64,000 nt of DNA. Origin: Endozoicomonas sp. GU-1 (GTDB lineage: Bacteria; Pseudomonadota; Gammaproteobacteria; Pseudomonadales; Endozoicomonadaceae). Below the pieces are notes generated by a model. The model saw only the letters and a program-made list of their open reading frames with translations, was not told the DNA's origin and searched no databases. Below, one piece after another: positions 44,696 to 54,903 of this stretch; positions within the stretch are counted from its first letter, which is position 1, and every line of letters starts with the position of its first letter. The stretch spans positions 4,092,001-4,156,000 of the forward strand of contig NZ_CP114771.1 in assembly GCF_027366395.1 (NCBI RefSeq), written 5' to 3'. A program made the translations under genes and the position numbers.

Positions 44696-45232
44696 TCAAT
44701 CACGTTCAAGTTGCAGGCGACGCACTTCAACAAAACCACTGGTATCCGTGGCTTCCAGTTGTATGTTGGCCACCTTGATCCGATGCTGTTGTTCCAATGT
44801 TGTCAGCCAGCCTATCAGTTTATCGAAGCGAGCATTGGCCAGATCAATATCCAGTGTTTCACCCTGGTCGTTGGCTCGCTGAACCCGCTGGATGACCAGT
44901 TGATTTCTACCCGCCAGCTGGTGGATGGTCTGGTCCATGGGCGTATTGCTGACAGGGCGGGCAGTGGCACCTGAAGCCCTCAAACTGAGGATCTGCTCTG
45001 CCTGCTGTTGTATCTGCGTCAGCTGTGCGCGGCTGGCAGCCACTTTCTTCTCTGCCAGTGCCTGCTGTTCAATAAGCGGTGTCATCAGGCCCTGCCAGAT
45101 CAGCCAGATAAACAGTGTCACCAGTGCCGTGGCGGTGAGCCACTGCTCGCGCCGGGAAAGCTGCCGCCAGCGGCCAATCATGCTTTGCCAGAAAGGACTG
45201 ACGCTGTTTATGGTATTGGTAAGGAAGCTCAT
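44696..45232 (-). CDS. gspM: Type II secretion protein M
   Basis: Inner-membrane assembly-platform subunit that pairs with GspL. 178 aa, with a short N-terminal tail containing REQWL, one TM helix (ATALVTLFIWLIWQGL) and a periplasmic helical and ferredoxin-like domain. The start overlaps the gspL stop by one base. Order and length are canonical. Confidence 0.9.
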   Translation of the reverse strand: MSFLTNTINSVSPFWQSMIGRWRQLSRREQWLTATALVTLFIWLIWQGLMTPLIEQQALAEKKVAASRAQLTQIQQQAEQILSLRASGATARPVSNTPMDQTIHQLAGRNQLVIQRVQRANDQGETLDIDLANARFDKLIGWLTTLEQQHRIKVANIQLEATDTSGFVEVRRLQLERD

Positions 45233-46491
45233 CAGGACACACCTCCTGAAATAACCAGCATGCCAGTTACTGTATCTCCGGTACGTTCAAGGGCTTCTAT
45301 GGCAATGGTCAGTCCTTCGCCCCGGTTAAGATCTTGTTCAAACTGTTCCCGAAAACGGGTAAACACCTCAAAGTCACTGGCTTGTGCCTGAATACGCATA
45401 CTTTGTCGTGCACCTTCTCTGGTGTTAACAGTGAAGGTCATGGAGCTGGCTTGCAGCTCGGGGAATGCATTCAGCACCGGGGTAATCCGGGCCAGCATGG
45501 CCAGCATACTCTGTGAGGTTTCTTCCGGTTGCTGTAACGCGGCCAACTTCTGCCGCATCTGGGATTGTAGCCTGACAACCCGTTCACCCGGAAACAGCTG
45601 CCGGTAAATATCGTTGGCCTGCTGTTGATAAGATGCCGCAGTCTGTTCCAGTTGATGGGTTTCCAGGACCGAGTTAGCGGTTACCAGTATCAGCAGCAGG
45701 CAGCCCATCAGGGCGGTGGACCACCAGGGCAGTAGTCGTTGGCGCCAGGGTGAGGCAGGCTGCCATTGTCCCTGCAGCAGGTTGAGCTGTGTATTACCGG
45801 CCTGAGGGACCAGCAGTGTTAATGGCGATGGGACATGTTGCTCTGTTTCCAAAAACGTCAGTTCAGGATGCTCCTTTTTCAGGCCATCCATAAACAGCGT
45901 TAACCACTGTGACTCACAGACGGCTGTCTGCCACTGGCCATATCGGGCAATGGTCAAATCATCAATCTGTAATAAACGGCACTGGTTTTCTTCAATGGGT
46001 AGCATCAGGGCATCGGGTACCCAGCGTTTGGTTATCACCCCGGCATCGGTCAGCCAGCCTTGCCACTGTGTCATATCGGCCTGTTTGATGACGGCCAGAT
46101 GAGCCTGGCTGTCCCCATGTTGGAGAACGGCAACGTGCAGGTCTTCAACATCATCACCCAGCTCTTCTTCCAGACGCCAGGGAAGGGACTGGCGAACAGT
46201 GGGGGTCAGTCGTCCCTGAATAGTCAGAGTATGCAGTGTCGCCCGGGCTGATGGCACCAGAATGGTAACGGCCATCGTAGCAATTGGCTGACCGGACAAT
46301 GTCCCGCTGCTGACGGTTGTGTCGGCATATTGCGCAATAAAATCCGATACTGTTGGCCAACAACCATAGGCAATAGCGTGTTCTTCATGGTTGTCCTGCA
46401 GCGTTTCAGTGGCGATATCCGCCGGGCAAAGCTGCCAATAAACCGGTTGGTCGTGATGCTCCGGTAACCTCAATAGCAGGTGAGGATTCAT
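45232..46491 (-). CDS. gspL: Type II secretion protein L
   Basis: Inner-membrane subunit linking the GspE ATPase to the platform. At 419 aa it has a cytoplasmic actin-like region (residues about 1-235), a TM helix near 245-265 (ALMGCLLLILVTANSVLE) and a periplasmic domain that ends in a ferredoxin-like fold. It shares its start with the gspK stop (overlap of one base). Confidence 0.92.
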   Translation of the reverse strand: MNPHLLLRLPEHHDQPVYWQLCPADIATETLQDNHEEHAIAYGCWPTVSDFIAQYADTTVSSGTLSGQPIATMAVTILVPSARATLHTLTIQGRLTPTVRQSLPWRLEEELGDDVEDLHVAVLQHGDSQAHLAVIKQADMTQWQGWLTDAGVITKRWVPDALMLPIEENQCRLLQIDDLTIARYGQWQTAVCESQWLTLFMDGLKKEHPELTFLETEQHVPSPLTLLVPQAGNTQLNLLQGQWQPASPWRQRLLPWWSTALMGCLLLILVTANSVLETHQLEQTAASYQQQANDIYRQLFPGERVVRLQSQMRQKLAALQQPEETSQSMLAMLARITPVLNAFPELQASSMTFTVNTREGARQSMRIQAQASDFEVFTRFREQFEQDLNRGEGLTIAIEALERTGDTVTGMLVISGGVS

Positions 46492-47582
46492 TAAACTCCT
46501 CCAAATTTACGGCGAATGACCGTTAATTGGTTGTCTTTGGAGCGAGCCAGAAGAGTGTTCAGTCTGACTTCGCTTGCGCCGTAATTGGCTGTTGCATGCA
46601 TTTCAAAATAGTAACTGACGATGGTCAGACGCTTGTCTGCGCCAGTACTGCTGAAGTTTGCCAGCAGTGGCTGGCTGGTGAAATCGGCCACCGCATCCCA
46701 TCCTTCCCGTGGCCGGGTTTCCAGAATATTGCGTGCCTGATCAACGGGCAGCTGATCAATATAGAGCGCGGCCAGTATTTCCGGTTGGTCAACAGGAATG
46801 GTATTCACATTGATGGCCAGCTCGGTACTGGGCAGGGCACAGAGGTAAGGCATAACTTTTTGGGCGACGGACGTTGATACTCCGGCCACGGCACGCCATT
46901 CACTGATGTCGCGCATCAGGGTTTTGCTGCTTAAATAAGGGAGTGGTCGGGCGAGGTAATCCAGGTCACTTTCGCCTTCCCGAAGAGCTTCACTGCTAAC
47001 CCAGTTTCGGGTTGCCCGGGTAATGCTGTCTGACTCCCACTGTGGTATTTCCAGGTATTGCAGCAGAGCAGAAAATACCTGACTTTCAGGTGACTTCTGA
47101 AATGTGTCGTTCGCTTCTGTAAACGGCTTTGCCAGGGCATTGATATTAAAACAGGACTGAGAATCTTTCAGTTGACCGGCAATCTGGCCGCCTTCAACCG
47201 GTAATACTACATTGTTGCTGGCCCAGTACTGCCCGAGATGGGTGATGTCCGGATCATCTTCAAAGTTCTGTTTCAGTGTTTTGATCGCCAGGCTTTCCCC
47301 GGAAAAGGCATACCAGCGCGCCTGTTCCCGTTCCTGCATGGATTGGGTTCTGGTCAACTGGGTGCGGAAGGAGAGTGTTAACTCATTGGCCAGTAAAACC
47401 AGCAGTGTCAGCATCAGCAATACGCTCAGCAGGGCAATGCCTTGCTGGCGATCAGGGTAATGGGCTTTACTACCTTTGTGCCTGGAAAAGCAATTACCAC
47501 GGAGGCATAGAGACACGGAGAAAAGAAAGCCTTTCTCTGTGTCTCTGTGCCTCTGTGGTGAATCATTATTTAGACCCGTCAT
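46491..47582 (-). CDS. gspK: Type II secretion minor pseudopilin K with repeat-derived leader
   Basis: Tip pseudopilin of the T2SS (363 aa). The prepilin site is RQQG/IALLSVLLMLTLL, giving a leader of 48 residues instead of the usual 6-10. The extra leader (DSPQRHRDTEKGF and SVSLCLRGN) is the translation of a palindromic repeat at 47496-47559. The ATG at 47582 overlaps the gspJ stop as ATGA, and no ATG, GTG or TTG lies between the repeat and the helix, so translation must pass through part of the repeat. GspK normally lacks Glu at position 5 of the mature helix, and this one does too (IALLS). Confidence 0.92.
   Translation of the reverse strand: MTGLNNDSPQRHRDTEKGFLFSVSLCLRGNCFSRHKGSKAHYPDRQQGIALLSVLLMLTLLVLLANELTLSFRTQLTRTQSMQEREQARWYAFSGESLAIKTLKQNFEDDPDITHLGQYWASNNVVLPVEGGQIAGQLKDSQSCFNINALAKPFTEANDTFQKSPESQVFSALLQYLEIPQWESDSITRATRNWVSSEALREGESDLDYLARPLPYLSSKTLMRDISEWRAVAGVSTSVAQKVMPYLCALPSTELAINVNTIPVDQPEILAALYIDQLPVDQARNILETRPREGWDAVADFTSQPLLANFSSTGADKRLTIVSYYFEMHATANYGASEVRLNTLLARSKDNQLTVIRRKFGGV
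47496..47559. repeat. Palindromic repeat inside the 5' end of gspK
   Basis: Arms of 25 bases, ACCACGGAGGCATAGAGACA… (47496-47520) and its inverse ending CCTCTGTGGT (47535-47559), with three mismatches and a 14-base loop. It belongs to the ACCACAGAG family also seen at 39209. It keeps gspK in frame. Confidence 0.9.
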
Positions 47583-48223
47583 GATGCAGGCTGCCAGGAT
47601 GCTGGCAGTATATAGCGTCGCTCTATACGTCCGAGGTCGTTCATATCAAACTCAATTTTCAGTCCTTCTGGTAAAGAGCCTGCGGGTGTTGAAGAGCCTT
47701 CAGCCAATAATAACGAGTCCCGCCACTGACCATTGATGTAAAAACTGAATTTCAATGAGTTGATATCGGTTAATAAGATCTGGGTAACCGGCTCAACATT
47801 GATGGATGCAGGATCGAGGACATGATGATACCGGCGCTCCAGACGGTTATCACGGAGCCGGTAAAAGACCCGCTGCAGTTCCGGCCTGGGTAACCGGTAG
47901 TCCGGGTTGTGCCAACCATGGCGCACCAGTGCCAGTGCTTCATCGTCACTGTCCAGCATCTGCGAGTCGCTGAACAGGCTTTGCGCCGTGACCCGGTTAT
48001 CTACCCGGGTTCCCCGGTCGGCAATTTGTTGCAGGTCCTGGTCAATCAGCAACAGCGTGTATTGCAGTTGTCGCAGGCGCTCATTTTTAGTCAGCACAAC
48101 ATCATGGGCGGTCATCACGCCCTGAAAAATCTGCCAGGCACTGAGGCTGATGATGCTGAAAATAGCGATGGCCGCCAGCATTTCCAACAGAGTAAAGCCC
48201 TTTAGCTGTCGTTTGATCTGCAT
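47579..48223 (-). CDS. gspJ: Type II secretion minor pseudopilin J
   Basis: Minor pseudopilin of 214 aa. The prepilin motif KG/FTLLEMLAAIAIFSIISL lies near the start with Glu5. The rest fits GspJ (RLRQLQYTLLLIDQDLQQI, DRGTR). The start overlaps the gspI stop by one base, and the stop overlaps the gspK start as ATGA. Confidence 0.94.
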   Translation of the reverse strand: MQIKRQLKGFTLLEMLAAIAIFSIISLSAWQIFQGVMTAHDVVLTKNERLRQLQYTLLLIDQDLQQIADRGTRVDNRVTAQSLFSDSQMLDSDDEALALVRHGWHNPDYRLPRPELQRVFYRLRDNRLERRYHHVLDPASINVEPVTQILLTDINSLKFSFYINGQWRDSLLLAEGSSTPAGSLPEGLKIEFDMNDLGRIERRYILPASWQPAS

Positions 48224-48609
48224 TATCCCTGTTTGACCATATAGCTTCTCAGTGTCGCCAGTACCGGACTTTGTTCGCCCTGTTCACCGCGTACTTCAAC
48301 ATCAATCGCCCGGAAATCGTTATCAGCGGTTTTGATACTGCGAAAACGTACAAACCATTGCTGTCCAGCCAGTTCATGCTCTGCCCGTTGCCAGCTGAGT
48401 GTTGGCCACTGCTGTGTCAGATGAATGTCTGTCATCTGATTATCCGCCACCAGTCTTGCCAGGGTGCGTTGTTCCAGTATCGGCGTGTTGCGCACACTTT
48501 CGCCGCTCATGGACAGTACCGACATCCCGGCAATGGCCAGCAGTGCAAGGGCCAGCAGTACTTCCAGTAAAGTAAAACCCTGTGCCGCAGAGACTCTGAA
48601 AGGCGTCAT
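48223..48609 (-). CDS. gspI: Type II secretion minor pseudopilin I
   Basis: Minor pseudopilin of 128 aa with the motif QG/FTLLEVLLALALLAIAGM after a nine-residue basic leader. It initiates the tip complex with GspJ and GspK. It overlaps gspH by four bases. Confidence 0.94.
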   Translation of the reverse strand: MTPFRVSAAQGFTLLEVLLALALLAIAGMSVLSMSGESVRNTPILEQRTLARLVADNQMTDIHLTQQWPTLSWQRAEHELAGQQWFVRFRSIKTADNDFRAIDVEVRGEQGEQSPVLATLRSYMVKQG

Positions 48610-49202
48610 TGTTTGACTCCTTTCATCAGGGCGATTTCGCCATGTTCTTCGATATCGATAGACAGGGCGTGCCTGGGGTCATCCGCAGAAAAGAGCTTTA
48701 ACTCTGCCGGTGAAATCTCTCCGGAGGCCCAGAAGAACAGATCTGGTTCAGCCTTAGGTTCGGAGTCTGATAAAGACGCTTTATCATCAGTGTCAAAGGT
48801 AAAACCTTTATCCTGTTCCAGTGTTTCTCGCCAAACCGACTCACCAGGCAAAATGGCCAATCGCAGAGCCTTATTCAATGCAACCGGTGAGAGGGTCCGG
48901 TCCTCGCTGACTGGCTGCCATTTCCCCTGCTTATAAATCAGAAACTGATAGCCTTCGGTCGTCTGTTGCAGCCCCATATCGATACCATTGAGCAGTGCTT
49001 TTTCCTGCGAGGTGTGAGCCAGCATGATCAGACGTCGGGCCTCTTTCTGCATAAGTGCACCACTGTCGTCAGGCATCAGTGATGGAAGAATGGCGGATAT
49101 GGCTAACCCCAGGAGTACCATCACCAGCATGATTTCCAGCAGTGTGAATCCGTGCTGGTTGACTCGCTGTCCTGTTTCGGAGTGTGTAACGTCGTTAGCC
49201 AT
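48606..49202 (-). CDS. gspH: Type II secretion minor pseudopilin H
   Basis: Minor pseudopilin of 198 aa. The prepilin motif HG/FTLLEIMLVMVLLGLAIS follows a leader of about 18 residues. The soluble domain is longer than usual owing to an acidic, charged loop (KASLSDSEPKAEPD). It lies nine bases after gspG. Confidence 0.92.
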   Translation of the reverse strand: MANDVTHSETGQRVNQHGFTLLEIMLVMVLLGLAISAILPSLMPDDSGALMQKEARRLIMLAHTSQEKALLNGIDMGLQQTTEGYQFLIYKQGKWQPVSEDRTLSPVALNKALRLAILPGESVWRETLEQDKGFTFDTDDKASLSDSEPKAEPDLFFWASGEISPAELKLFSADDPRHALSIDIEEHGEIALMKGVKQ

Positions 49203-49211
49203 TGGGTGTGG

Positions 49212-49649
49212 TTAGCTATCCAGGTTCCAGTTACCGGTATCATCATCGGTGCCTGGCTGACCATCCGGGCCAGAAGAGAAAATATCCACAGGACCGTGTT
49301 CCCCCGGGCTCAGCATCAGATAATCGTTACCCCACGGGTCTTTTGGCAGACGACGAATGTAGCCATTGTCACGGTACGATCTGGGCTCCGGGCTGCCAGA
49401 CGGTTTGCTGACCAGCGCTGCCAGTCCCTGCTGGGTGGAGGGGTAGTTGTTATTTTCCAGCTTGTACATATCCAGTGCATTTTCCAGGGCAACGATATCA
49501 CTCACCGCTTTTTGCAGATCGGCCTTATCTTTATTGCCGATAATGTTGGGAGCAACCATACTGGCCAGTACGCCAAGAATGACAATCACCACCATGATTT
49601 CCAGCAGGGTAAAACCTGACTGCTTCTGTCTTTTATTAAGAGGGTTCAT
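49212..49649 (-). CDS. gspG: Type II secretion major pseudopilin G
   Basis: Main pseudopilus subunit, 145 aa from the ATG at 49649. The motif SG/FTLLEIMVVIVILGVLAS follows an 11-residue leader. The C-terminus has the calcium-binding DGQPGTDDDTGNW loop and the DPWGNDY segment that mark GspG. The frame goes on to 49760, but AGGAAAA before 49649 and the short leader decide the start. It is separated from gspF by about 115 bases, which may hold a processing site or a promoter for this abundant protein. Confidence 0.95.
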   Translation of the reverse strand: MNPLNKRQKQSGFTLLEIMVVIVILGVLASMVAPNIIGNKDKADLQKAVSDIVALENALDMYKLENNNYPSTQQGLAALVSKPSGSPEPRSYRDNGYIRRLPKDPWGNDYLMLSPGEHGPVDIFSSGPDGQPGTDDDTGNWNLDS

Positions 49650-49763
49650 TGGGTTTTTCCTAATGGTCTGATACTGGTTTTTACCACAAAGTTTACTCTG
49701 AAGTCTGGCAACAGAATGTAAGTACGATATGCATTCCCACCGGACCCTGAAGGTACACAAACA

Positions 49764-51017
49764 TCAACCGCCCACCAGTGAGTTCAGGTCCAGCATTGGC
49801 GTCAAAATGGCCATAACGATAAACAGTACGACACCGGCCATGGAAACAATCAGCAATGGGCCGAAAATGCCCAGTGCGATATTTACCTGGGATTCAAATT
49901 GCTGATCCTGATTATCTGCCGCCCTGGCCAGCATGCCGGTCAGTTCACCGGACTTTTCACCGCTGGCAATGATGTAAAGCATCATGGGGGAGAACAGTTC
50001 GGTCTGCTCCAGTGACTGCCAGAGGGAAGATCCCTCCCTGACCCGCTCAGCGGCGTTAAGCAGCGACGCCTGCATGTGTTGATTCACCAGCACCTTTGCC
50101 GCAATTCCCATCCCTTCCAGTAGTGGTACGGTACTGCTGGTCAGTATGCTCAGGGTTCTGGCAAAACGGGCACCATCGACCCCGCTGAGAACACTGCCAA
50201 TCAGCGGCAATTTTAGTAGCCAGCGGTCGTGTACCAGTCGGCAGGTTCGGCTTCGCTGCAGGATCTGTTGGCGTATTACCAGGGTGACAAGCAGCGCCAT
50301 GGCAATGCCCGGTCCATAGGCACGAACAAAGTCACTGATGCTGATCAGAGTGAGCGTCATGGCGGGCAGCTGTTGCCCCATATGGGCAAACTGTTCAACC
50401 ACCGTGGGAACCACGGTCACCAGCAGCGCTGCCACAACAGCAATGGCAACCAGCGTCAGGATGGCCGGGTAGATCATTGCCTGAATCAGTTGCCCTTTGA
50501 TTTTCTGCCGGTGCTCGGTGAAGTCGGCCAGCCTTTCCAGCACGCCATCCAGGTGGCCTGATTTTTCCCCTGCCGCCACCATGGAACGGTAAAGCCGGTC
50601 AAAGGTTTTCGGGTAGCAGGCCAGGCTGTCCGCCAGCGATTGCCCTTCAAGAATTTTTGAACGAACCGTGGTGACAATGGATTTCAGGTGCGGTTTGCGC
50701 AGCTGTCTTACCAGTGCCTGCAGACACTCTTCCAGGGGGATGCCCGCAGCAACCAGCGTCGCCAGTTGCCGTGTCAGCAGTGCGACTTCCGCATCGGTTG
50801 CCTGTCTTTGCAACAAAGAGCGAAACAGGCTGCTCGATGATGAACGTTTATTTTGGGTCGTATCCGACGTTTCCTGGCCAGTAGCTGCACTGACGGCGAT
50901 GGCATTGAGTCCGGAAACCCGCAGCTTTTGCCGCACCTGACGAGGTGAGTCGGCTTCTATGACGCCTTTACTTTTTTTCCCTTTGGCATCCAGGGCTTCG
51001 TAAGCAAATACGCTCAT
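49764..51017 (-). CDS. gspF: Type II secretion platform protein F
   Basis: Polytopic inner-membrane platform protein, 417 aa. Two GspF domains are visible, each with cytoplasmic helices (RQLATLVAAGIPLEE, ARTLSILTSSTVPLLEG) and TM segments (AILTLVAIAVVAALLVTVVP near the middle and LLIVSMAGVVLFIVMAILTP at the end). It lies six bases after gspE. Confidence 0.95.
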   Translation of the reverse strand: MSVFAYEALDAKGKKSKGVIEADSPRQVRQKLRVSGLNAIAVSAATGQETSDTTQNKRSSSSSLFRSLLQRQATDAEVALLTRQLATLVAAGIPLEECLQALVRQLRKPHLKSIVTTVRSKILEGQSLADSLACYPKTFDRLYRSMVAAGEKSGHLDGVLERLADFTEHRQKIKGQLIQAMIYPAILTLVAIAVVAALLVTVVPTVVEQFAHMGQQLPAMTLTLISISDFVRAYGPGIAMALLVTLVIRQQILQRSRTCRLVHDRWLLKLPLIGSVLSGVDGARFARTLSILTSSTVPLLEGMGIAAKVLVNQHMQASLLNAAERVREGSSLWQSLEQTELFSPMMLYIIASGEKSGELTGMLARAADNQDQQFESQVNIALGIFGPLLIVSMAGVVLFIVMAILTPMLDLNSLVGG

Positions 51018-51023
51018 AGGCTG

Positions 51024-52652
51024 TTATTCCCTGGTGACACGCATCACCTCTTCCAGAGTGGTGATGCCGCTGAGAATTTTTCTGAAACCATCCGTTTGCA
51101 TACTATTCGACGAATGACGTATTTCCTGTTCAATGACTTGTTCACCGGTACCATCATGAATCAGCTGGCGTAACCGGTCATTGACCAGAAACAGTTCATG
51201 GATGCCGGTTCGGCCACGGTAACCCGTGTTATGACACGCCTCACAACCGGTGGATTGCCACAGCAAATGGTTTGCTGAAAGTCCCATCAGGCTGATTTCA
51301 AGGTCGGTGGCAGGGCGCTGTTGTCGGCAGTCCGGGCAGAGTGTTCTGACCAGTCGCTGGGCCAGTACTCCCAGCAGGCTTGAGGCCAGCAGGAAGGGCT
51401 CAACCCCCATATCCCGGAGGCGGGTAACGGCACCGACGGCGGTATTGGTGTGCAGTGTGCTGAGTACCAGGTGTCCGGTTAACGACGCCTGTACGGCAAT
51501 TTCGGCGGTTTCCAGGTCACGGATCTCACCGATCATGACCACATCCGGGTCCTGTCGCAGAATCGCCCGCAGTCCCCGGGCAAAGGTCATATCCACCTTC
51601 GGGTTAACCTGGGTCTGGCCAATCCCCTCCAGTTCGTACTCCACGGGGTCTTCAACCGTGAGAATGTTGCGCTCACTGTTGTTAATGACACTCAGCCCCG
51701 CATAGAGCGTGGTACTCTTGCCGGAACCGGTAGGGCCGGTAACCAGAAGGATGCCATGGGGTTTATGCAACTGCTCCCGAAACTGTTGGCAAAGTGTGCC
51801 TTCCATGCCAAGACTGGCCAGGTCTAGCCGGACACTGTTGCGATCCAGCAGACGCATAACGATTCGTTCACCGTGGCGAGAAGGCAGGGTTGAGACACGA
51901 ACATCGACGGCACGGCCACCAAGACGAAGGGACATACGACCATCCTGGGGAATACGCTTCTCCGCGATATCCAGTCTGGCCATGACTTTTACCCGGGACA
52001 CCAGCACGGCGGCCAGCTTGCGCTGGGGACGGAGTATCTCCCGTAAAACACCGTCAACACGAAAACGAACGGTCAGGTTTCGCTCAAAGGTTTCAATATG
52101 GATGTCAGAGGCACCTTCCTTGATGGCCTCGCTGAGCATGGCATTGATCAGGCGGATAATCGGTGCACCGTCGTCAGCTTCCAGCAGGTCTTCATCTTCT
52201 GGCAGTTCTTCTGCCAGGGCCTGAAGACCTTCATCATTGCCGATGTCGTTCATGAGTTGTCGTGCAACGGAGGAGTCCTGTTGATAATGGTTGGCCAGTT
52301 TCTGCTCAAACTCATCATCGTCCAGGGCTATCAGGGTCAGTGATACGCCTGCGAAACGTCTGACCTCCTGCAGTGCTGCAGTAGACGGCAGCCCTTTGTG
52401 CCAGACCTGAGCCTTGCCCTGGTCATTGTATGCGAGCAGCAAGTTAAAGCGACGGGCGAAAGAGAACGGCAAGCTGCGTTTTCTTTCCGGGCTGACAGAC
52501 TCTGGCCCGGGGGTTACCGAATCCCTCATCCGTTTCTCAATGGTCAGGGCCAGCGCTTCACTGAGGGCTTGCTCTTCCCATTGGGATGTTCCATGGCTCA
52601 AAGCTGTATCAGGGCTCAGGGCTGTATCAGGGCTCAGGGCTGCTTCGGTCAT
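51024..52652 (-). CDS. gspE: Type II secretion ATPase E
   Basis: Cytoplasmic hexameric ATPase that drives pseudopilus assembly, 542 aa. Walker [10 protein letters not shown], Asp box ([19 protein letters not shown]), Walker B ([12 protein letters not shown]) and the His box ([11 protein letters not shown]) are present, as is the zinc-binding CPDC…CEAC pair in the CM domain. The first 20 residues are an unusual SPDTAL repeat encoded by an 18-base DNA repeat, likely a flexible addition. Its ATG overlaps the gspD stop (TAATG). Confidence 0.97.
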   Translation of the reverse strand: MTEAALSPDTALSPDTALSHGTSQWEEQALSEALALTIEKRMRDSVTPGPESVSPERKRSLPFSFARRFNLLLAYNDQGKAQVWHKGLPSTAALQEVRRFAGVSLTLIALDDDEFEQKLANHYQQDSSVARQLMNDIGNDEGLQALAEELPEDEDLLEADDGAPIIRLINAMLSEAIKEGASDIHIETFERNLTVRFRVDGVLREILRPQRKLAAVLVSRVKVMARLDIAEKRIPQDGRMSLRLGGRAVDVRVSTLPSRHGERIVMRLLDRNSVRLDLASLGMEGTLCQQFREQLHKPHGILLVTGPTGSGKSTTLYAGLSVINNSERNILTVEDPVEYELEGIGQTQVNPKVDMTFARGLRAILRQDPDVVMIGEIRDLETAEIAVQASLTGHLVLSTLHTNTAVGAVTRLRDMGVEPFLLASSLLGVLAQRLVRTLCPDCRQQRPATDLEISLMGLSANHLLWQSTGCEACHNTGYRGRTGIHELFLVNDRLRQLIHDGTGEQVIEQEIRHSSNSMQTDGFRKILSGITTLEEVMRVTRE

Positions 52653-54877
52653 TACCTTTCCCCGCCGGTACGACGAACTGGTTTTATGGATGCCTGAGTT
52701 GAGGCTTTTTCCAGCTCGACAGCCTTTTCAGCCTCTGCAGACTCTTCATCCATCTGACGTCTGAGTTCATCCAGGAAATCCCGGGCCGTTGGTTGTTCCG
52801 GGAGCACCGGGGTGTCGAAACCGGGCATCAATGAAATACCCTGGGCCTGCCTGTCCAGCTGGTGAGCACGGATAAGGTCGTACTTCTGGCCACTGATGGC
52901 GTTCATGGTCAGATCATCCCGAATAATGGTTGGACGAAGGAAGACCATCAGGTTCTTCTTCACCTTTTTACTGGAGGTCGAACGGAACAGATGACCAAGG
53001 ACGGGTATATCACCCAGCAGCGGTACTTTGGAAACACTTTCCTGGACGTTTTCATCCAGCAGTCCGCCTATAACAACGGTATCTCCGGTTTTCACCATCA
53101 CCGATGTTTTTACCTTGCGGGTGGCAAAGGTTACATCAACGGGAGTGCGGCCATTAACGCTGGAGACTTCCTGCTCAATGGTCAGTTTAACGGCATCTCC
53201 GGCATTGATCTGTGGCGTGACCGTCAGTTTGACACCCACTTCCTTACGCTCAATGGTCTGGTAAGGGTTATCGTTACCGGAGCTGGGCGTTGAGCCTGTG
53301 AGTGTGGGCACTTCATCACCGACAATAAAGGAGGCTTCTTCATTATCCAGGGTCAGCAGGCTTGGCGTCGCCAGCACATTGGACTGGCTGGATGTGGTGA
53401 CGGCCTGAAGCAGTGCGGTCCAGTCACCGGAGGTGACACTGAAGGCTGCGCCGGAGACCTTTGCCAGTGCTGCGGCAAGGGCGGTGTAATCTCCATCTTT
53501 ATCCGGGTTTGTGGTGGTGATTAATTGGCCTGTATTGGGATCAGTCGTAACTACGGTTGATCCTTTCTCACCTTCAGCCTCTTTCATCCCCATCAGAATT
53601 TCCCCGATAGGAACGCTTGAACCATCCTGGAACTGCATCAGGCTGGTGCCATCGGCACTGGCCAGCTGGAATGACAGGTTAATGCCATCCCCATCCGCCA
53701 CTTCAACAATAATGGCTTCCACCATCACCTGGGCGCGGCGGATATCCAGCTGCTCAATCACAGATTCCATGGCCTGCATCACATCAGGGCGTGCGGTGAC
53801 CACCAGTGCGTTGGTCTGCTCATGGACTTCAATGCTGTAATCACCGGATGCGCTTTTACTGTGACCAGAGGCAATCAGCATTTTACCAATGCCGTCCAGT
53901 ACCTTTTTCAGGTCTTCTGCTTTGGCATAGTGGAGATAGAAGACACGGATATTACCAGTGGACTTACGCTCGGCATCCATCTGCAGCAACAGGCTTTTCA
54001 TGCGTTGCAGGGTCTGGGTATCGGCAGAGAGAATGATCTGGTTGCTGGCCTCGTTGCTGACAATGACGGGGGGTATACCGTTGGCTTTCTGACCCTGTCC
54101 GGCGTAGATCGACATCAGAATCCGCTCCATCTCACTGGCGGAGGCATGGAACAGCTGGACAATCTGAATATTGCGCATGCCTGCCTGATCAACACGACGA
54201 ACCACCTCGGCAACACGCTCAAGGTTATTGGCCCGGCCACTGAGAATCAGAATATTCGACGGGTCGTAATGTACGACACTGCCTGAATTATCTACCAGTT
54301 GTCGGAGAATAGGTGACAACTCACGGACAGGTACATGGTTTACCGGCAGAACCCAGGTGACCATCTCATCACCACCATGGGTGACCTGTTCGCCCAGCTT
54401 TTTACCGGCCACCACCGGTATGGATGAGGTGCGGGCATTTTTGTCCGGTATGATTTTGACCAGACCATTTTCATCTTCAACTGCCGCGAACCCATGAACG
54501 GACAGTACCGACAGAAACATCTGATAGTACTGTTGCCGGTTCAGTTGCTCATAAGCCCGGATAGTCACCTCACCCCGAACGCCGGGATCAATGATGATGG
54601 TGCGGTTCAGGTTGGCACTGACCGTGCGGATAAACTCTTTAATATCCGCCTTGTCAAAACTGGCGGAATACAGGGAATGGGCGGATGCATAACTGCCCGT
54701 TCCCAGAGAGTTATAGTTCGGTGCAGAAGAACTGCTGGCCAGTACAGCGGGTGATAAAGGCAACGCCAGCGCAAACGGTATGGCTGTTAATAACGCCTGC
54801 GGCCAACGCAGGGATAAAAAACGCGTCCTGGATATCAGTGCACGGATTTCCCCTGCGCACACCGACGATGAAAACAT
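52652..54877 (-). CDS. gspD: Type II secretion secretin D
   Basis: Outer-membrane secretin channel, 741 aa. A long N-terminus with a signal region ending near LSPAVLA is followed by the N0 domain ([20 protein letters not shown]), N1-N3 repeats and the secretin domain with [11 protein letters not shown] and [16 protein letters not shown]. The C-terminal S-domain region is charged and would need a pilotin, not seen here. It lies 26 bases after gspC. Confidence 0.95.
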   Translation of the reverse strand: MFSSSVCAGEIRALISRTRFLSLRWPQALLTAIPFALALPLSPAVLASSSSAPNYNSLGTGSYASAHSLYSASFDKADIKEFIRTVSANLNRTIIIDPGVRGEVTIRAYEQLNRQQYYQMFLSVLSVHGFAAVEDENGLVKIIPDKNARTSSIPVVAGKKLGEQVTHGGDEMVTWVLPVNHVPVRELSPILRQLVDNSGSVVHYDPSNILILSGRANNLERVAEVVRRVDQAGMRNIQIVQLFHASASEMERILMSIYAGQGQKANGIPPVIVSNEASNQIILSADTQTLQRMKSLLLQMDAERKSTGNIRVFYLHYAKAEDLKKVLDGIGKMLIASGHSKSASGDYSIEVHEQTNALVVTARPDVMQAMESVIEQLDIRRAQVMVEAIIVEVADGDGINLSFQLASADGTSLMQFQDGSSVPIGEILMGMKEAEGEKGSTVVTTDPNTGQLITTTNPDKDGDYTALAAALAKVSGAAFSVTSGDWTALLQAVTTSSQSNVLATPSLLTLDNEEASFIVGDEVPTLTGSTPSSGNDNPYQTIERKEVGVKLTVTPQINAGDAVKLTIEQEVSSVNGRTPVDVTFATRKVKTSVMVKTGDTVVIGGLLDENVQESVSKVPLLGDIPVLGHLFRSTSSKKVKKNLMVFLRPTIIRDDLTMNAISGQKYDLIRAHQLDRQAQGISLMPGFDTPVLPEQPTARDFLDELRRQMDEESAEAEKAVELEKASTQASIKPVRRTGGER

Positions 54878-54903
54878 AGCGGCACCTTTGTATATCTTAA
54901 TAA

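Noticed and set aside
51250-52224. Plus-strand ORFs opposite gspE, Arg/Ser-rich
   Set aside because: Typical mirror frames of a GC-rich conserved gene.
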